Part shown: piece after piece, positions 56,358 through 63,270 of the stretch
Position numbering within the stretch: the first letter of the stretch is position 1
How the letters are laid out: each line of letters starts with the position of its first letter
Made by a program: the position numbers and the translations under genes
Origin: Streptomyces mirabilis
GTDB lineage: Bacteria > Actinomycetota > Actinomycetes > Streptomycetales > Streptomycetaceae
Assembly (NCBI RefSeq): GCF_018310535.1
Contig: NZ_CP074102.1
Location: 992,001 to 1,056,000 of the forward strand
DNA length: 64,000 nt
Direction of reading: 5' to 3'
The notes under the pieces: generated by a model
Database searches by the model: none
Told to the model about the DNA's origin: nothing
The model's input: the letters and a program-made list of their open reading frames with translations, nothing else

Positions 56358-57004
56358 AGCAGAAGGAGCCCGACTTCTGGGTGCTGGAGTACGTCACGAT
56401 CACTAAGGACCCCCGCACCGACCTGGTCGTGGCCATCGGCGGCACCGAGCAGGCGGCAGACATCCTGCAGCGAACCGGCGGCTTCCTCTCCGCTCCCGGA
56501 CCGCGTGGGGACTATCACCGGCTTCCGCACGGCCTGCCCGTCGAGCAGCAGCGCCTGAAGGCGACCGCGGCCTCGCACGCTCTGCTCGCCGCCGGGCACA
56601 GCGTCCACCTCGACCCCGCGCTGAACATGCTGGTCGCCCCGGAAGGTGAACGTGAGGCCACCCTGCGCGACCTGGCGGGACTCGCCGAGCGAGCCGCAGC
56701 CGCCACAACCAGCAGCGAGGTGGCTGAGGTCTTGACCGAGGTCGCTGCCCCCGTCCACGGGCTGCTGCCCCTCGCCAGAGAGGTCGTCGTCCGCGCCTGG
56801 ATCGCCGCCGGCGACTTCCAAGGGGCCGCGCCCGCCGGGGAACCCGATCCCATCGCACGGATCGGAAGCACCGCCACCTCCATGAGCGAGGCCGCGCGCG
56901 CCATCCTCCACGCCCGCAACCACGCCGCACGCCCTGCGCAGCGGCCGGCCACTACCTCACCACCGCCGAGCCGCGCCCAGCCCGCGGAATCCCGCCGCCG
57001 CTGA
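56354..57004 (+). CDS. Hypothetical protein of the transfer-operon paralog family
   Basis: This 216-residue protein is the best complete member of the family. DPRTDLVVAIGGTEQAADIL, QRTGGFLSAPGPRGDYHRLP, QQRLKATAASHALLAAGHSV and HLDPALNMLVAPE make up the repeated module (residues 22-98), and the second half is helical (LRDLAGLAERAAAATTSSEV, VAAPVHGLLPLAREVVVRAW, SMSEAARAILHARNHAARP). The frameshifted gene upstream has the same order. The module looks like a small alpha/beta domain; the helical part may mediate assembly. Starts with GTG, coupled to the gene before it. Confidence 0.65.
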   Translation: MKQKEPDFWVLEYVTITKDPRTDLVVAIGGTEQAADILQRTGGFLSAPGPRGDYHRLPHGLPVEQQRLKATAASHALLAAGHSVHLDPALNMLVAPEGEREATLRDLAGLAERAAAATTSSEVAEVLTEVAAPVHGLLPLAREVVVRAWIAAGDFQGAAPAGEPDPIARIGSTATSMSEAARAILHARNHAARPAQRPATTSPPPSRAQPAESRRR

Positions 57005-57018
57005 CCCCGGAGAACCAC

Positions 57019-57495
57019 ATGGCCAACCTGGCCGACGAATACGGCACGGACGTCGAGATCTACATCAAGGCCCTGACGACCACCATCCACGCCGACACCC
57101 CTACCGGAGCCCCAGCCAAACTCCACGCCCTGCTGGAACAGCTCGGCCTGGAACGCCACGCATACCCCACGGACGCGCCGCTCTACATCTGGCACACCGT
57201 GCCCGAGCACCTCGACGCCGGCGAGCAGAAGCGGCTGGCAACCCGCGCCATCCCCGTCCTGCTCCTGGCCGGGTACGAGGTCAACTGCACGCCCGACGTC
57301 TTCGACGAACCCGCCTACCGGCAGGCCGTGCAAGACCTGCGCACCCGAGCGGGCCGCCCTGCCGCGCGGCAACAGCCACCGATCGGCTCCCCCTCACCTG
57401 CACCCCGGCCCGCCGCACGCCGTAAGCGCCTCGGTGGCCCCGGCTCCAGGCCGGGGCCACCTGCCTCACCACCCGAGACCCGGAGAAACCCGTAG
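57019..57495 (+). CDS. Hypothetical protein of the transfer-operon paralog family
   Basis: The 158-residue product shows the same module in diverged form: LHALLEQLGLERHAYPTDAP, LYIWHTVPEHLDAGEQKRLA, TRAIPVLLLAGYEVNCTPDV, FDEPAY. The order hydrophobic helix, Y/W-H-x-(V/L)-P, E-x2-R, helix, AGY-x-V, strand, D is that of the neighbours at 54884 and 56354. The C-terminal 45 residues are Pro/Arg-rich and disordered. An AGAACC stretch precedes the ATG. It lacks the helical second domain. Function unknown. Confidence 0.62.
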   Translation: MANLADEYGTDVEIYIKALTTTIHADTPTGAPAKLHALLEQLGLERHAYPTDAPLYIWHTVPEHLDAGEQKRLATRAIPVLLLAGYEVNCTPDVFDEPAYRQAVQDLRTRAGRPAARQQPPIGSPSPAPRPAARRKRLGGPGSRPGPPASPPETRRNP

Positions 57496-57677
57496 CAACC
57501 CGCACACCCCCACCGATCAGCAACCGGCTCAAGCCCCGACTCGCCACGGCCCTCTTCCGCCGTTATCTGCGCGCCTGTATTCCGACCGGCCCCGACCGCA
57601 CCTCCCCGCTGGCCGGCGCCCACCCGGAGGCCGTCATCGCCGAGGCACAGCGTGTCGGACAGCGCCACCACCACTGA
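57492..57677 (+). CDS. Possible small protein with a GTA in start position
   Basis: The frame gives ATRTPPPISNRLKPRLATAL, FRRYLRACIPTGPDRTSPLA, GAHPEAVIAEAQRVGQRHHH after a GTA codon that stands 5 to 9 bases behind CGGAGAAA and overlaps the previous stop. No ATG, GTG or TTG is in frame, yet codon choice and the RLATALFRRYLRAC helix look real, and the gap between its neighbours would otherwise be empty. It would be a short basic protein of 61 residues. Confidence 0.35.
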   Translation, partial: VATRTPPPISNRLKPRLATALFRRYLRACIPTGPDRTSPLAGAHPEAVIAEAQRVGQRHHH

Positions 57678-57699
57678 CCGTCCACCGCCCCGGAGGAGC

Positions 57700-58083
57700 A
57701 TGTCCCACCCCGCCCCTTACCCGGTGAGGCTGGCCGACGAGATCACCCGCCAGCTCGGCCAGCTCGCCGACCACCTCTCTCAGCTTCCCCCGCCGCAGGC
57801 CGCTCAGGTCATCGCCCGCGTGCTCGACCCGGACACCGGAGTCCTCGGCGGCGTCACCCACCTCGTCGCCACCGGCAGCGTGTTCGCCAAGGACCAGGCA
57901 GAGCGAGGCGCGCTCCCCGCGGAGGTGTGGCTCGCCCTGGGCCGTGCCTCGAACGAACTCAGCGACGTCACCCTTGACCTGGACGAACACAAAGACACCC
58001 TCCAGCGCGTCGGCGCCCAGCCCGCCGCTGCGGCGGCGAAGCCCCCGGCACCCGCACCGCTCGTCGTCCGGCGCCGCCGGTGA
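57700..58083 (+). CDS. Hypothetical protein
   Basis: The 127-residue product follows a good GGAGGAG site. It is helical throughout (LADEITRQLGQLADHLSQLP, AAQVIARVLDPDTGVLGGVT, VWLALGRASNELSDVTLDLD, EHKDTLQRVGAQ) and ends in a basic, Ala/Pro-rich tail. The pattern 'dtgvLggvt.LVatgs.Fa...a' is reminiscent of the helical half of the paralog family members. Its stop overlaps the GTG of the following DUF317 gene. Confidence 0.62.
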   Translation: MSHPAPYPVRLADEITRQLGQLADHLSQLPPPQAAQVIARVLDPDTGVLGGVTHLVATGSVFAKDQAERGALPAEVWLALGRASNELSDVTLDLDEHKDTLQRVGAQPAAAAAKPPAPAPLVVRRRR

Positions 58084-58883
58084 AGAAGAAGCAGGGGCAG
58101 GGCTGGGGACCCGGGGAACAGGCTGAGCAGCACTACCTCGTCCAGCCCCGTGCCCTGGCTGGCGGCGGCGACGTCCGGCACGTCTCGGAGTTCCTGCGCG
58201 CCTCCGGCTGGCGGGACAAGTCCAAGACGGGCGGCCCCCTGCACATGGAGAGCCCGGACCGCACCGTCCGCATCGCCTACGACCCCTACGTTCTCCCCGG
58301 CGGATGGACCTTTCACGGCCGGGCGGACGGGGCGAACGGCGAGTGGTCGGCGCACCTGGGCCGGCAAACTCCGGTGGAGATCGTCGCCGGCCTGACCGAC
58401 GCCCTCACCCGCCCCCGCTCCGCCCACGCCCCCAACGTCTGGGCCCCTCTACAGGAGCAGAACTGGCACACGCGCTTCGAGGGCCAGGACTACATGGCGA
58501 CGAGCCCCGACGGCACCGCGTGGATGCAGTACCGGCAGAGCCCCGAAGGGGCGGCGATGTGGTGGACCGGAGCGCAGGACAAGCAGGGCAACGGCTGGAC
58601 GGCCAACTTCACGCCGAACACCCCGATGCACCTGGTGCAAGCCTTCTCCGCCCAACTCGCCAGCCCGGACCCCGTGATGCGCCCGCGCGGACGCGTGCCG
58701 ATGAGCGCGCAGATCCGTACCTGGTCGGTGTCCGTGAAGCCCTCCCAGCTCAGCGCGTGGCAGCAGGCCCGCATCACGGCCGCCCGCGCCGCCACCTGGG
58801 CCCGCAACAGCGCCCGCAGCACCAGGCCGCGCACCAGCGCCCGTCCCTACACCCCGGCCGGAGGCTCACGCACCCGCCGCTGA
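58080..58883 (+). CDS. DUF317-family protein
   Basis: The 267 residues have two DUF317 modules: HYLVQPRALAGGGDVRHVSE, GWTFHGRADGANGEWSAHLG, TPVEIVAGLTDALTRP, and then FEGQDYMATSPDGTAWMQYR, GNGWTANFTPNTPMHLVQAF. The first signature is VQPRALAGGGD instead of the common V.PRHLAG, with the His replaced. The C-terminal 70 residues are basic (ARNSARSTRPRTSARP). The gene is embedded in the second transfer operon and is coupled to its upstream neighbour. It is one of three DUF317 genes between 58 and 61.5 kb. Confidence 0.82.
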   Translation: MKKKQGQGWGPGEQAEQHYLVQPRALAGGGDVRHVSEFLRASGWRDKSKTGGPLHMESPDRTVRIAYDPYVLPGGWTFHGRADGANGEWSAHLGRQTPVEIVAGLTDALTRPRSAHAPNVWAPLQEQNWHTRFEGQDYMATSPDGTAWMQYRQSPEGAAMWWTGAQDKQGNGWTANFTPNTPMHLVQAFSAQLASPDPVMRPRGRVPMSAQIRTWSVSVKPSQLSAWQQARITAARAATWARNSARSTRPRTSARPYTPAGGSRTRR

Positions 58884-58916
58884 CCGCAACAGCCCCGCCC
58901 CGCCCCGAGGAGCCCG

Positions 58917-59273
58917 ATGCCCGCACTCACCCCGGACACCATCCACACCCTGACCGAAACGCTCGCGGACCTCACCGACTACCTGCGCGAGAACCCCGAC
59001 CCCGCAGAAGCCCTCGCGCTCGTCGAGCCCTTCCTCGACGAGTACACGGGCCTGCCCGTCCAGTTCGCCGACACGCTGCGCGCCCTCGCCCGCGCCGTGC
59101 AGGAGAACCCGGACACGCCGCGCACGGCGAAGGGCGACTTGCTGATCACCGAGCTGCGCACGGCCGCATGGGAACTGGCCGACCAGCACACCCTCCACTA
59201 CGTGCTGGACGATCTCCGTGATCTGTACGGCGGTTCGCCGACGAGCGAGCAGGAGTGCTGCTGGTGCCGCTGA
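58917..59273 (+). CDS. Small helical hypothetical protein
   Basis: The 118 residues are acidic and helical (TIHTLTETLADLTDYLRENP, ALALVEPFLDEYTGLPVQFA, DTLRALARAVQENPDTPRTA, ELRTAAWELADQHTLHYVLD). It ends in CCWCR. The stop codon lies inside the start region of the next DUF317 gene. No family recognised; its repeated helices resemble the helical modules of nearby genes. Confidence 0.6.
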   Translation: MPALTPDTIHTLTETLADLTDYLRENPDPAEALALVEPFLDEYTGLPVQFADTLRALARAVQENPDTPRTAKGDLLITELRTAAWELADQHTLHYVLDDLRDLYGGSPTSEQECCWCR

Positions 59274-60082
59274 GCGAACGGCAGCTCGCCGCCTTCGCCG
59301 ACAAGCACGCCACGCAGATCCCGTACGACACCAGCCCCCGCCACCTCGCCGGCCCCGGAGACGCCCGCCACGTCACCCACGGTCTGGCCGCCGCCGGATG
59401 GAACACGGTCTCCGACCCCCTGAGCGCCGAGATCATCCTGGCAAGCCCTGACCTTCGCCGCCGGCTCCAATTCGATCCGCAGTCCCGCACCTCGGCGTGG
59501 TGGCGGCTACGGGCGGAGCCCGTCGGCACCGAGCCCGGCTGGTACGCCGAGTTCGGCGAACTCGTGCCCGCCGAGGTCCTCGCCGCCTTTACCGACGCCC
59601 TCACCGCCCCGCCGCCACAGCAGCCGGACCCGTGGCAGCAGGTGACCTCGGCAGGATGGCACCACGAGCCAGACGGCGCGCGCTCGCCGGACTCCATGTG
59701 TCACATCGAACTGCGGCCGTTGAGCGAATTCCACGACCGGTCGTCCTGGCACATCGAGACCCGTGAGCCCGGCCACGGGGGATATTCCGGCCCGCGCATC
59801 TGGCACGCCTACCTCGACGAGCACACCCCCGTTCACCTGGTCAGCGCGTTCCTCACCGCGCTGACCGACCACAGCCCGCTCCAGCGCGGCATGTTCGAAC
59901 GCACCGGCCATTACAGCGCCGTCCAGGAGCCCAGCCCGCTGCGCCCGCAGCAGGTGGTCGACGCCCACGCCACGCGCATCAAGCATCTGCGCGCCCAGGC
60001 CCGCTCAGCCCGCCGCCAGCAGACGAAACCCGCGACAACCCCGGCGCACGCCACTACCGCGCAGCCGGCCGCTCGCCGCTGA
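59264..60082 (+). CDS. DUF317-family protein
   Basis: The 272-residue product is read from the GTG that stands 8 bases after AGGAG. It has two modules, both well preserved: YDTSPRHLAGPGDARHVTHG, AEIILASPDLRRRLQFDPQS, WWRLRAEPVGTEPGWYAEFG, VPAEVLAAFTDALT, then SWHIETREPGHGGYSGPRIW, HAYLDEHTPVHLVSAFLTAL. The signature SPRHLAGPGD is canonical. The C-terminus is basic and disordered. It overlaps the preceding gene. Confidence 0.85.
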   Translation: MPLSERQLAAFADKHATQIPYDTSPRHLAGPGDARHVTHGLAAAGWNTVSDPLSAEIILASPDLRRRLQFDPQSRTSAWWRLRAEPVGTEPGWYAEFGELVPAEVLAAFTDALTAPPPQQPDPWQQVTSAGWHHEPDGARSPDSMCHIELRPLSEFHDRSSWHIETREPGHGGYSGPRIWHAYLDEHTPVHLVSAFLTALTDHSPLQRGMFERTGHYSAVQEPSPLRPQQVVDAHATRIKHLRAQARSARRQQTKPATTPAHATTAQPAARR

Positions 60083-60101
60083 CCTGACAGGACCCCTCCC
60101 C

Positions 60102-60668
60102 ATCTCCCGAGACCACCACGCACACCGCGACTTCCTGCGCCACCTCGACCACTACGTGCGGGACAGCCAGAAGATCCTCGACGCCTGGGACGCCTACTCC
60201 GACGAGCACACCGACCTCGACGGCTGGCCCTACGACGACCACGCCTACGGCATGCGCAAGAGCCAGCGCGATGCCGACACCGCCGAGGCGTTCGAGCCGC
60301 TCCGCTACGGCGCCCGGCACCTGCTGGCCACGGCCGAGACCCAGCTGACCCGACTGCCGGAGAACACGGTTCAGAGCCGCTGGGTCTACCAGCTGGGCGT
60401 CCTCCACACGGCCCTCGACCGGCTCGACGAACTGCACGAGCAATGGCTGCTCACCCGCGACGCCCTCCCCGCCACCGCCCAGCCCGGCACGCCCGACTTC
60501 GACGACGCCCTCGCCGAACATCACGCCGAATCGTGGAGCTACCTCGACGACTGGGCCACCCACGGCAAAGCGCTCCGAGAAATCAACATCGCAGCCCGCC
60601 GGGCCCCTTCACCCCTGGCACCCACACCGGCCCTCGCGCCCTCCCGGCGAACCGCGGCACGGAAGTGA
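60102..60668 (+). CDS. Hypothetical protein, possibly started at ATC
   Basis: The coherent frame begins SRDHHAHRDFLRHLDHYVRD, SQKILDAWDAYSDEHTDLDG, WPYDDHAYGMRKSQRDADTA and continues through helices (GARHLLATAETQLTRLPENT, YQLGVLHTALDRLDELHEQW) to a Pro/Ala/Arg-rich tail. The first good start is GTG 60156, but the 18 codons before it have the same coding character and are headed by ATC, 7 to 10 bases after AGGA. As with the lipoprotein at 45619, this position should be an ATG. The product is 188 residues from ATC or 170 from GTG. Function unknown. Confidence 0.6.
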   Translation: MSRDHHAHRDFLRHLDHYVRDSQKILDAWDAYSDEHTDLDGWPYDDHAYGMRKSQRDADTAEAFEPLRYGARHLLATAETQLTRLPENTVQSRWVYQLGVLHTALDRLDELHEQWLLTRDALPATAQPGTPDFDDALAEHHAESWSYLDDWATHGKALREINIAARRAPSPLAPTPALAPSRRTAARK

Positions 60669-60670
60669 CG

Positions 60671-61447
60671 ATGCCCCCGACTCCCGAGACCGTCGAGGTC
60701 GACTTCATCACCCCGCGCCGCCTCGCCAGCGGGGGCGATCCCGCCTGGGTCACCGTCCCTCTCCACCGCGCCAGCGGATGGAGTTACGGCGACGACCCCC
60801 TGATGCCGCGCGTCCTGCTCTCCAGCCCCGACCAGAAGGCCCTCCTGCGCCTGGAGCCCGACCCCGACGACCAGTGGTGGACCCTGCACCACGCCGCCGA
60901 GCCGAACCGGCCCGCCTGGTACGCGAGCTTCGGCGCCCGTACCCCGGTCGAGCTGATCGCCGCGGTCACCGACGCCCTCACCGATCCGGCCCCAGGCGCC
61001 GACGCGCCGGGCGACCCGTACCGGACCCTCCGGCAGGTCGGCTGGTCACCGTACGGCGACGACGGCATCGTTTCCCCCGACAAGAGTGCGTACGTCGAGC
61101 GGCTGGGAACACCGGCTGATCCTGGAGCCTGGTTCGCCACCGTCACCCTCGGCACGCACCAGAAGGTCTGGCAGGCCCGCTTCGGTGCGCACACTCCGCC
61201 ACACCTTGTCGCCGCGTTCACCGCCGCGCTCGGCGATCCGAAGCCCTTGCACGGCACCGACAGCGGGCGCAGTCTGCCGACCCTCGACCCGAACGTCGTC
61301 ACCCGCAAGACCACCGACGTGCTCGCCGTGTACGTCGCCGGCGCGCTGGAAGACCGCGTCCACTCCCTCGCTGCCCGGCACACCACCACGCCGACGGCCC
61401 CGACACCCTCTCGGCAAGCGCCGCCCAGGCACGGCCGCAGCCGCTGA
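60671..61447 (+). CDS. DUF317-family protein
   Basis: The 258 residues contain two modules: VEVDFITPRRLASGGDPAWV, HRASGWSYGDDPLMPRVLLS, WWTLHHAAEPNRPAWYASFG, TPVELIAAVTDALTDP, and GWSPYGDDGIVSPDKSAYVE, FATVTLGTHQKVWQARFGAH, TPPHLVAAFTAALGDP. It is the DUF317 gene nearest to the coupling protein gene (33 bases). The signature is TPRRLASGGD. Association of three DUF317 proteins with the coupling-protein operon suggests that the family takes part in transfer or its control, although the function is unknown. Confidence 0.85.
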   Translation: MPPTPETVEVDFITPRRLASGGDPAWVTVPLHRASGWSYGDDPLMPRVLLSSPDQKALLRLEPDPDDQWWTLHHAAEPNRPAWYASFGARTPVELIAAVTDALTDPAPGADAPGDPYRTLRQVGWSPYGDDGIVSPDKSAYVERLGTPADPGAWFATVTLGTHQKVWQARFGAHTPPHLVAAFTAALGDPKPLHGTDSGRSLPTLDPNVVTRKTTDVLAVYVAGALEDRVHSLAARHTTTPTAPTPSRQAPPRHGRSR

Positions 61448-61479
61448 CCCTCCCCTCCCCGCCCGGAAGCACGTAGCCC

Positions 61480-63270
61480 TTGCCCCCTTCCTCCTCCAGC
61501 AGCAACACCGACGGATACGACCTCGTCCTGCGCCTCCTCCTCGGCGTGCTCGCCGTCGTCGTCCCCCTGTCCCACCTGGCCTGGCTGTCCGGCAACGTCA
61601 CCGCCTACCTCACCGGCACCAGCTGGGCCCCCTACCAGCCGACCAACGCCCTGCTCCACCCCGAGCAGGTCTGGCCCGCCACAGGAGAAACGTCCCTTCT
61701 GATCGGTGCCCGCATCGTCCCCGTTCTCTTGCTCCTCGCCCTCGGGGTGGGGGCGGGCGTCCTGTGGGCCCAGCACAAGAACCGAAGAGGCGGCCGGAAG
61801 AAGATCACCGACATGGCCAAGGCCCGGGACATCGAGCCGCTGATGGCCAAGGCGATCACCGACAAAGCCCGCTCCCTGCGCCCCAGCCTGAAGGACAGCA
61901 AGCACATCGACGCGAAGGACACCGGCATCCTTCTCGGCAACCTGCAGGGCAGCCGCCACGAGGTACGGATGGGGTTCGAGGACGTCGCCGTCGCGATCAT
62001 GGCGCCCCGGTCCGGCAAGACCACCTCGCTCGCCATCCCGTCCATGCTCGGCGCACCCGGCCCGGTCCTGCTGACGTCGAACAAGGCCGCCGGCGACGCC
62101 TTCACCACCGCCTACGAGGCAAGGGCCCAGGCGGGGGCGGTGTGGACCCTGGATCCACAGCAGATCGCGCATGCCGCCCGCGAGATGTGGTGGAACCCTC
62201 TCGCCAGCGCGACCACCTTGGACGGGGCGAACCGGCTGGCCGGACACTTCCTCGCAGCCTCGGTGGACGCCTCCCAGCAGGGCGACTTCTGGTCGAAGGC
62301 CGGCAGCAACATCTTGTCCCAGCTGCTCCTGGCCGCGGCGCTCGACGAGCGACCCATCACCGACATCATGCAGTGGCTCGCCTTCCCCGCCGACCGCACG
62401 CCGCTGGACATCCTGCGCGACCACGACTTCGCCGCCGTCGCCGCTCAGCTCAAGGGCACCGTCGAGGGCCCCCCGGAAACGAGGGACGGCATCTACGAGA
62501 CAGCCCGGCAGTACGCCTCCGCACTCCTAAACGCGGAAATCGCCGCGTGGGTGACCCCGCAGAAGGACGTCCCGGAATTCCGGCCGGAGCAGTTCGTCAC
62601 GTCCACCGACACGCTGTTCCTGCTCAGCAAGGACGGCGGCGGCGGAGCCTCGGCGCTGATCGCCGCGTGCGCAGACTCGGTGATGCGGGCCGCGACCGCC
62701 CAGGCCGAACGTGCCGGCGGGCGCCTGGATCCGCCCATGCTGGCGATCCTCGACGAGGCCGCCAACGTGTGCAAAATCAGCGACTTGCCAGACCTGTACT
62801 CCCACCTCGGCAGCCGCGGGATCATCCCGATCACGATCCTGCAGTCCTACCGCCAGGGCCAGAAGGTCTGGGGAGACGCGGGCATGGACGCCATGTGGTC
62901 CGCCTCGACCGTCAAGGTGATCGGCAGCGGCATCGACGACCCCGACTTCGCCGACAAGCTCAGCCGCCTGATCGGCGACCACGACGTGGAGACCACGTCC
63001 ACGTCGCACTCGGAGTCCGGCAAGAGCACGTCGGTGTCGATGCGGCAGGAGCGGATCCTGCCCGCTGACGCTGTCCGCGCCCTGCCCAAGGGCACTGCGC
63101 TCTGCTTCGCCACCGGCATGCGTGCCGCCATGCTTGATCTTCGGCCGTGGTACCGGGAGCCCGGCGCGGAGGAACTGTCCGCAGCGTCCGCCCGCGCGTC
63201 GCAGGCGATCACCGCCCGAGCCGTCGCGAAGCACGCGCCGACACAGTCCGACTTCGGGCTGGCCACGTGA
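61480..63270 (+). CDS. traG: TraG/VirD4-type conjugative coupling protein
   Basis: The coupling protein links the relaxosome to the channel and pumps DNA. In 596 residues there are two N-terminal membrane segments (LRLLLGVLAVVVPLSHLAWL near 17-36 and IVPVLLLLALGVGAGVLW near 78-95), Walker A APRSGKTTS near 175, Walker B MLAILDEAANV near 420, and LGSRGIIPITILQSYRQGQK plus GSGIDDPDFADKLSRLIGDH, typical of the TraG/TraM-recognition region. The start is TTG. It closes the run of DUF317 and small genes and overlaps the C5 methyltransferase gene by four bases. Confidence 0.9.
   Translation: MPPSSSSSNTDGYDLVLRLLLGVLAVVVPLSHLAWLSGNVTAYLTGTSWAPYQPTNALLHPEQVWPATGETSLLIGARIVPVLLLLALGVGAGVLWAQHKNRRGGRKKITDMAKARDIEPLMAKAITDKARSLRPSLKDSKHIDAKDTGILLGNLQGSRHEVRMGFEDVAVAIMAPRSGKTTSLAIPSMLGAPGPVLLTSNKAAGDAFTTAYEARAQAGAVWTLDPQQIAHAAREMWWNPLASATTLDGANRLAGHFLAASVDASQQGDFWSKAGSNILSQLLLAAALDERPITDIMQWLAFPADRTPLDILRDHDFAAVAAQLKGTVEGPPETRDGIYETARQYASALLNAEIAAWVTPQKDVPEFRPEQFVTSTDTLFLLSKDGGGGASALIAACADSVMRAATAQAERAGGRLDPPMLAILDEAANVCKISDLPDLYSHLGSRGIIPITILQSYRQGQKVWGDAGMDAMWSASTVKVIGSGIDDPDFADKLSRLIGDHDVETTSTSHSESGKSTSVSMRQERILPADAVRALPKGTALCFATGMRAAMLDLRPWYREPGAEELSAASARASQAITARAVAKHAPTQSDFGLAT

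Noticed and set aside
53603..63270. TraB/FtsK-type double-strand transfer system
   Set aside because: The motor at 61480 has TraG/VirD4 features with two N-terminal membrane helices, and a relaxase and VirB4-like ATPase are present; no FtsK-gamma-like domain was seen.
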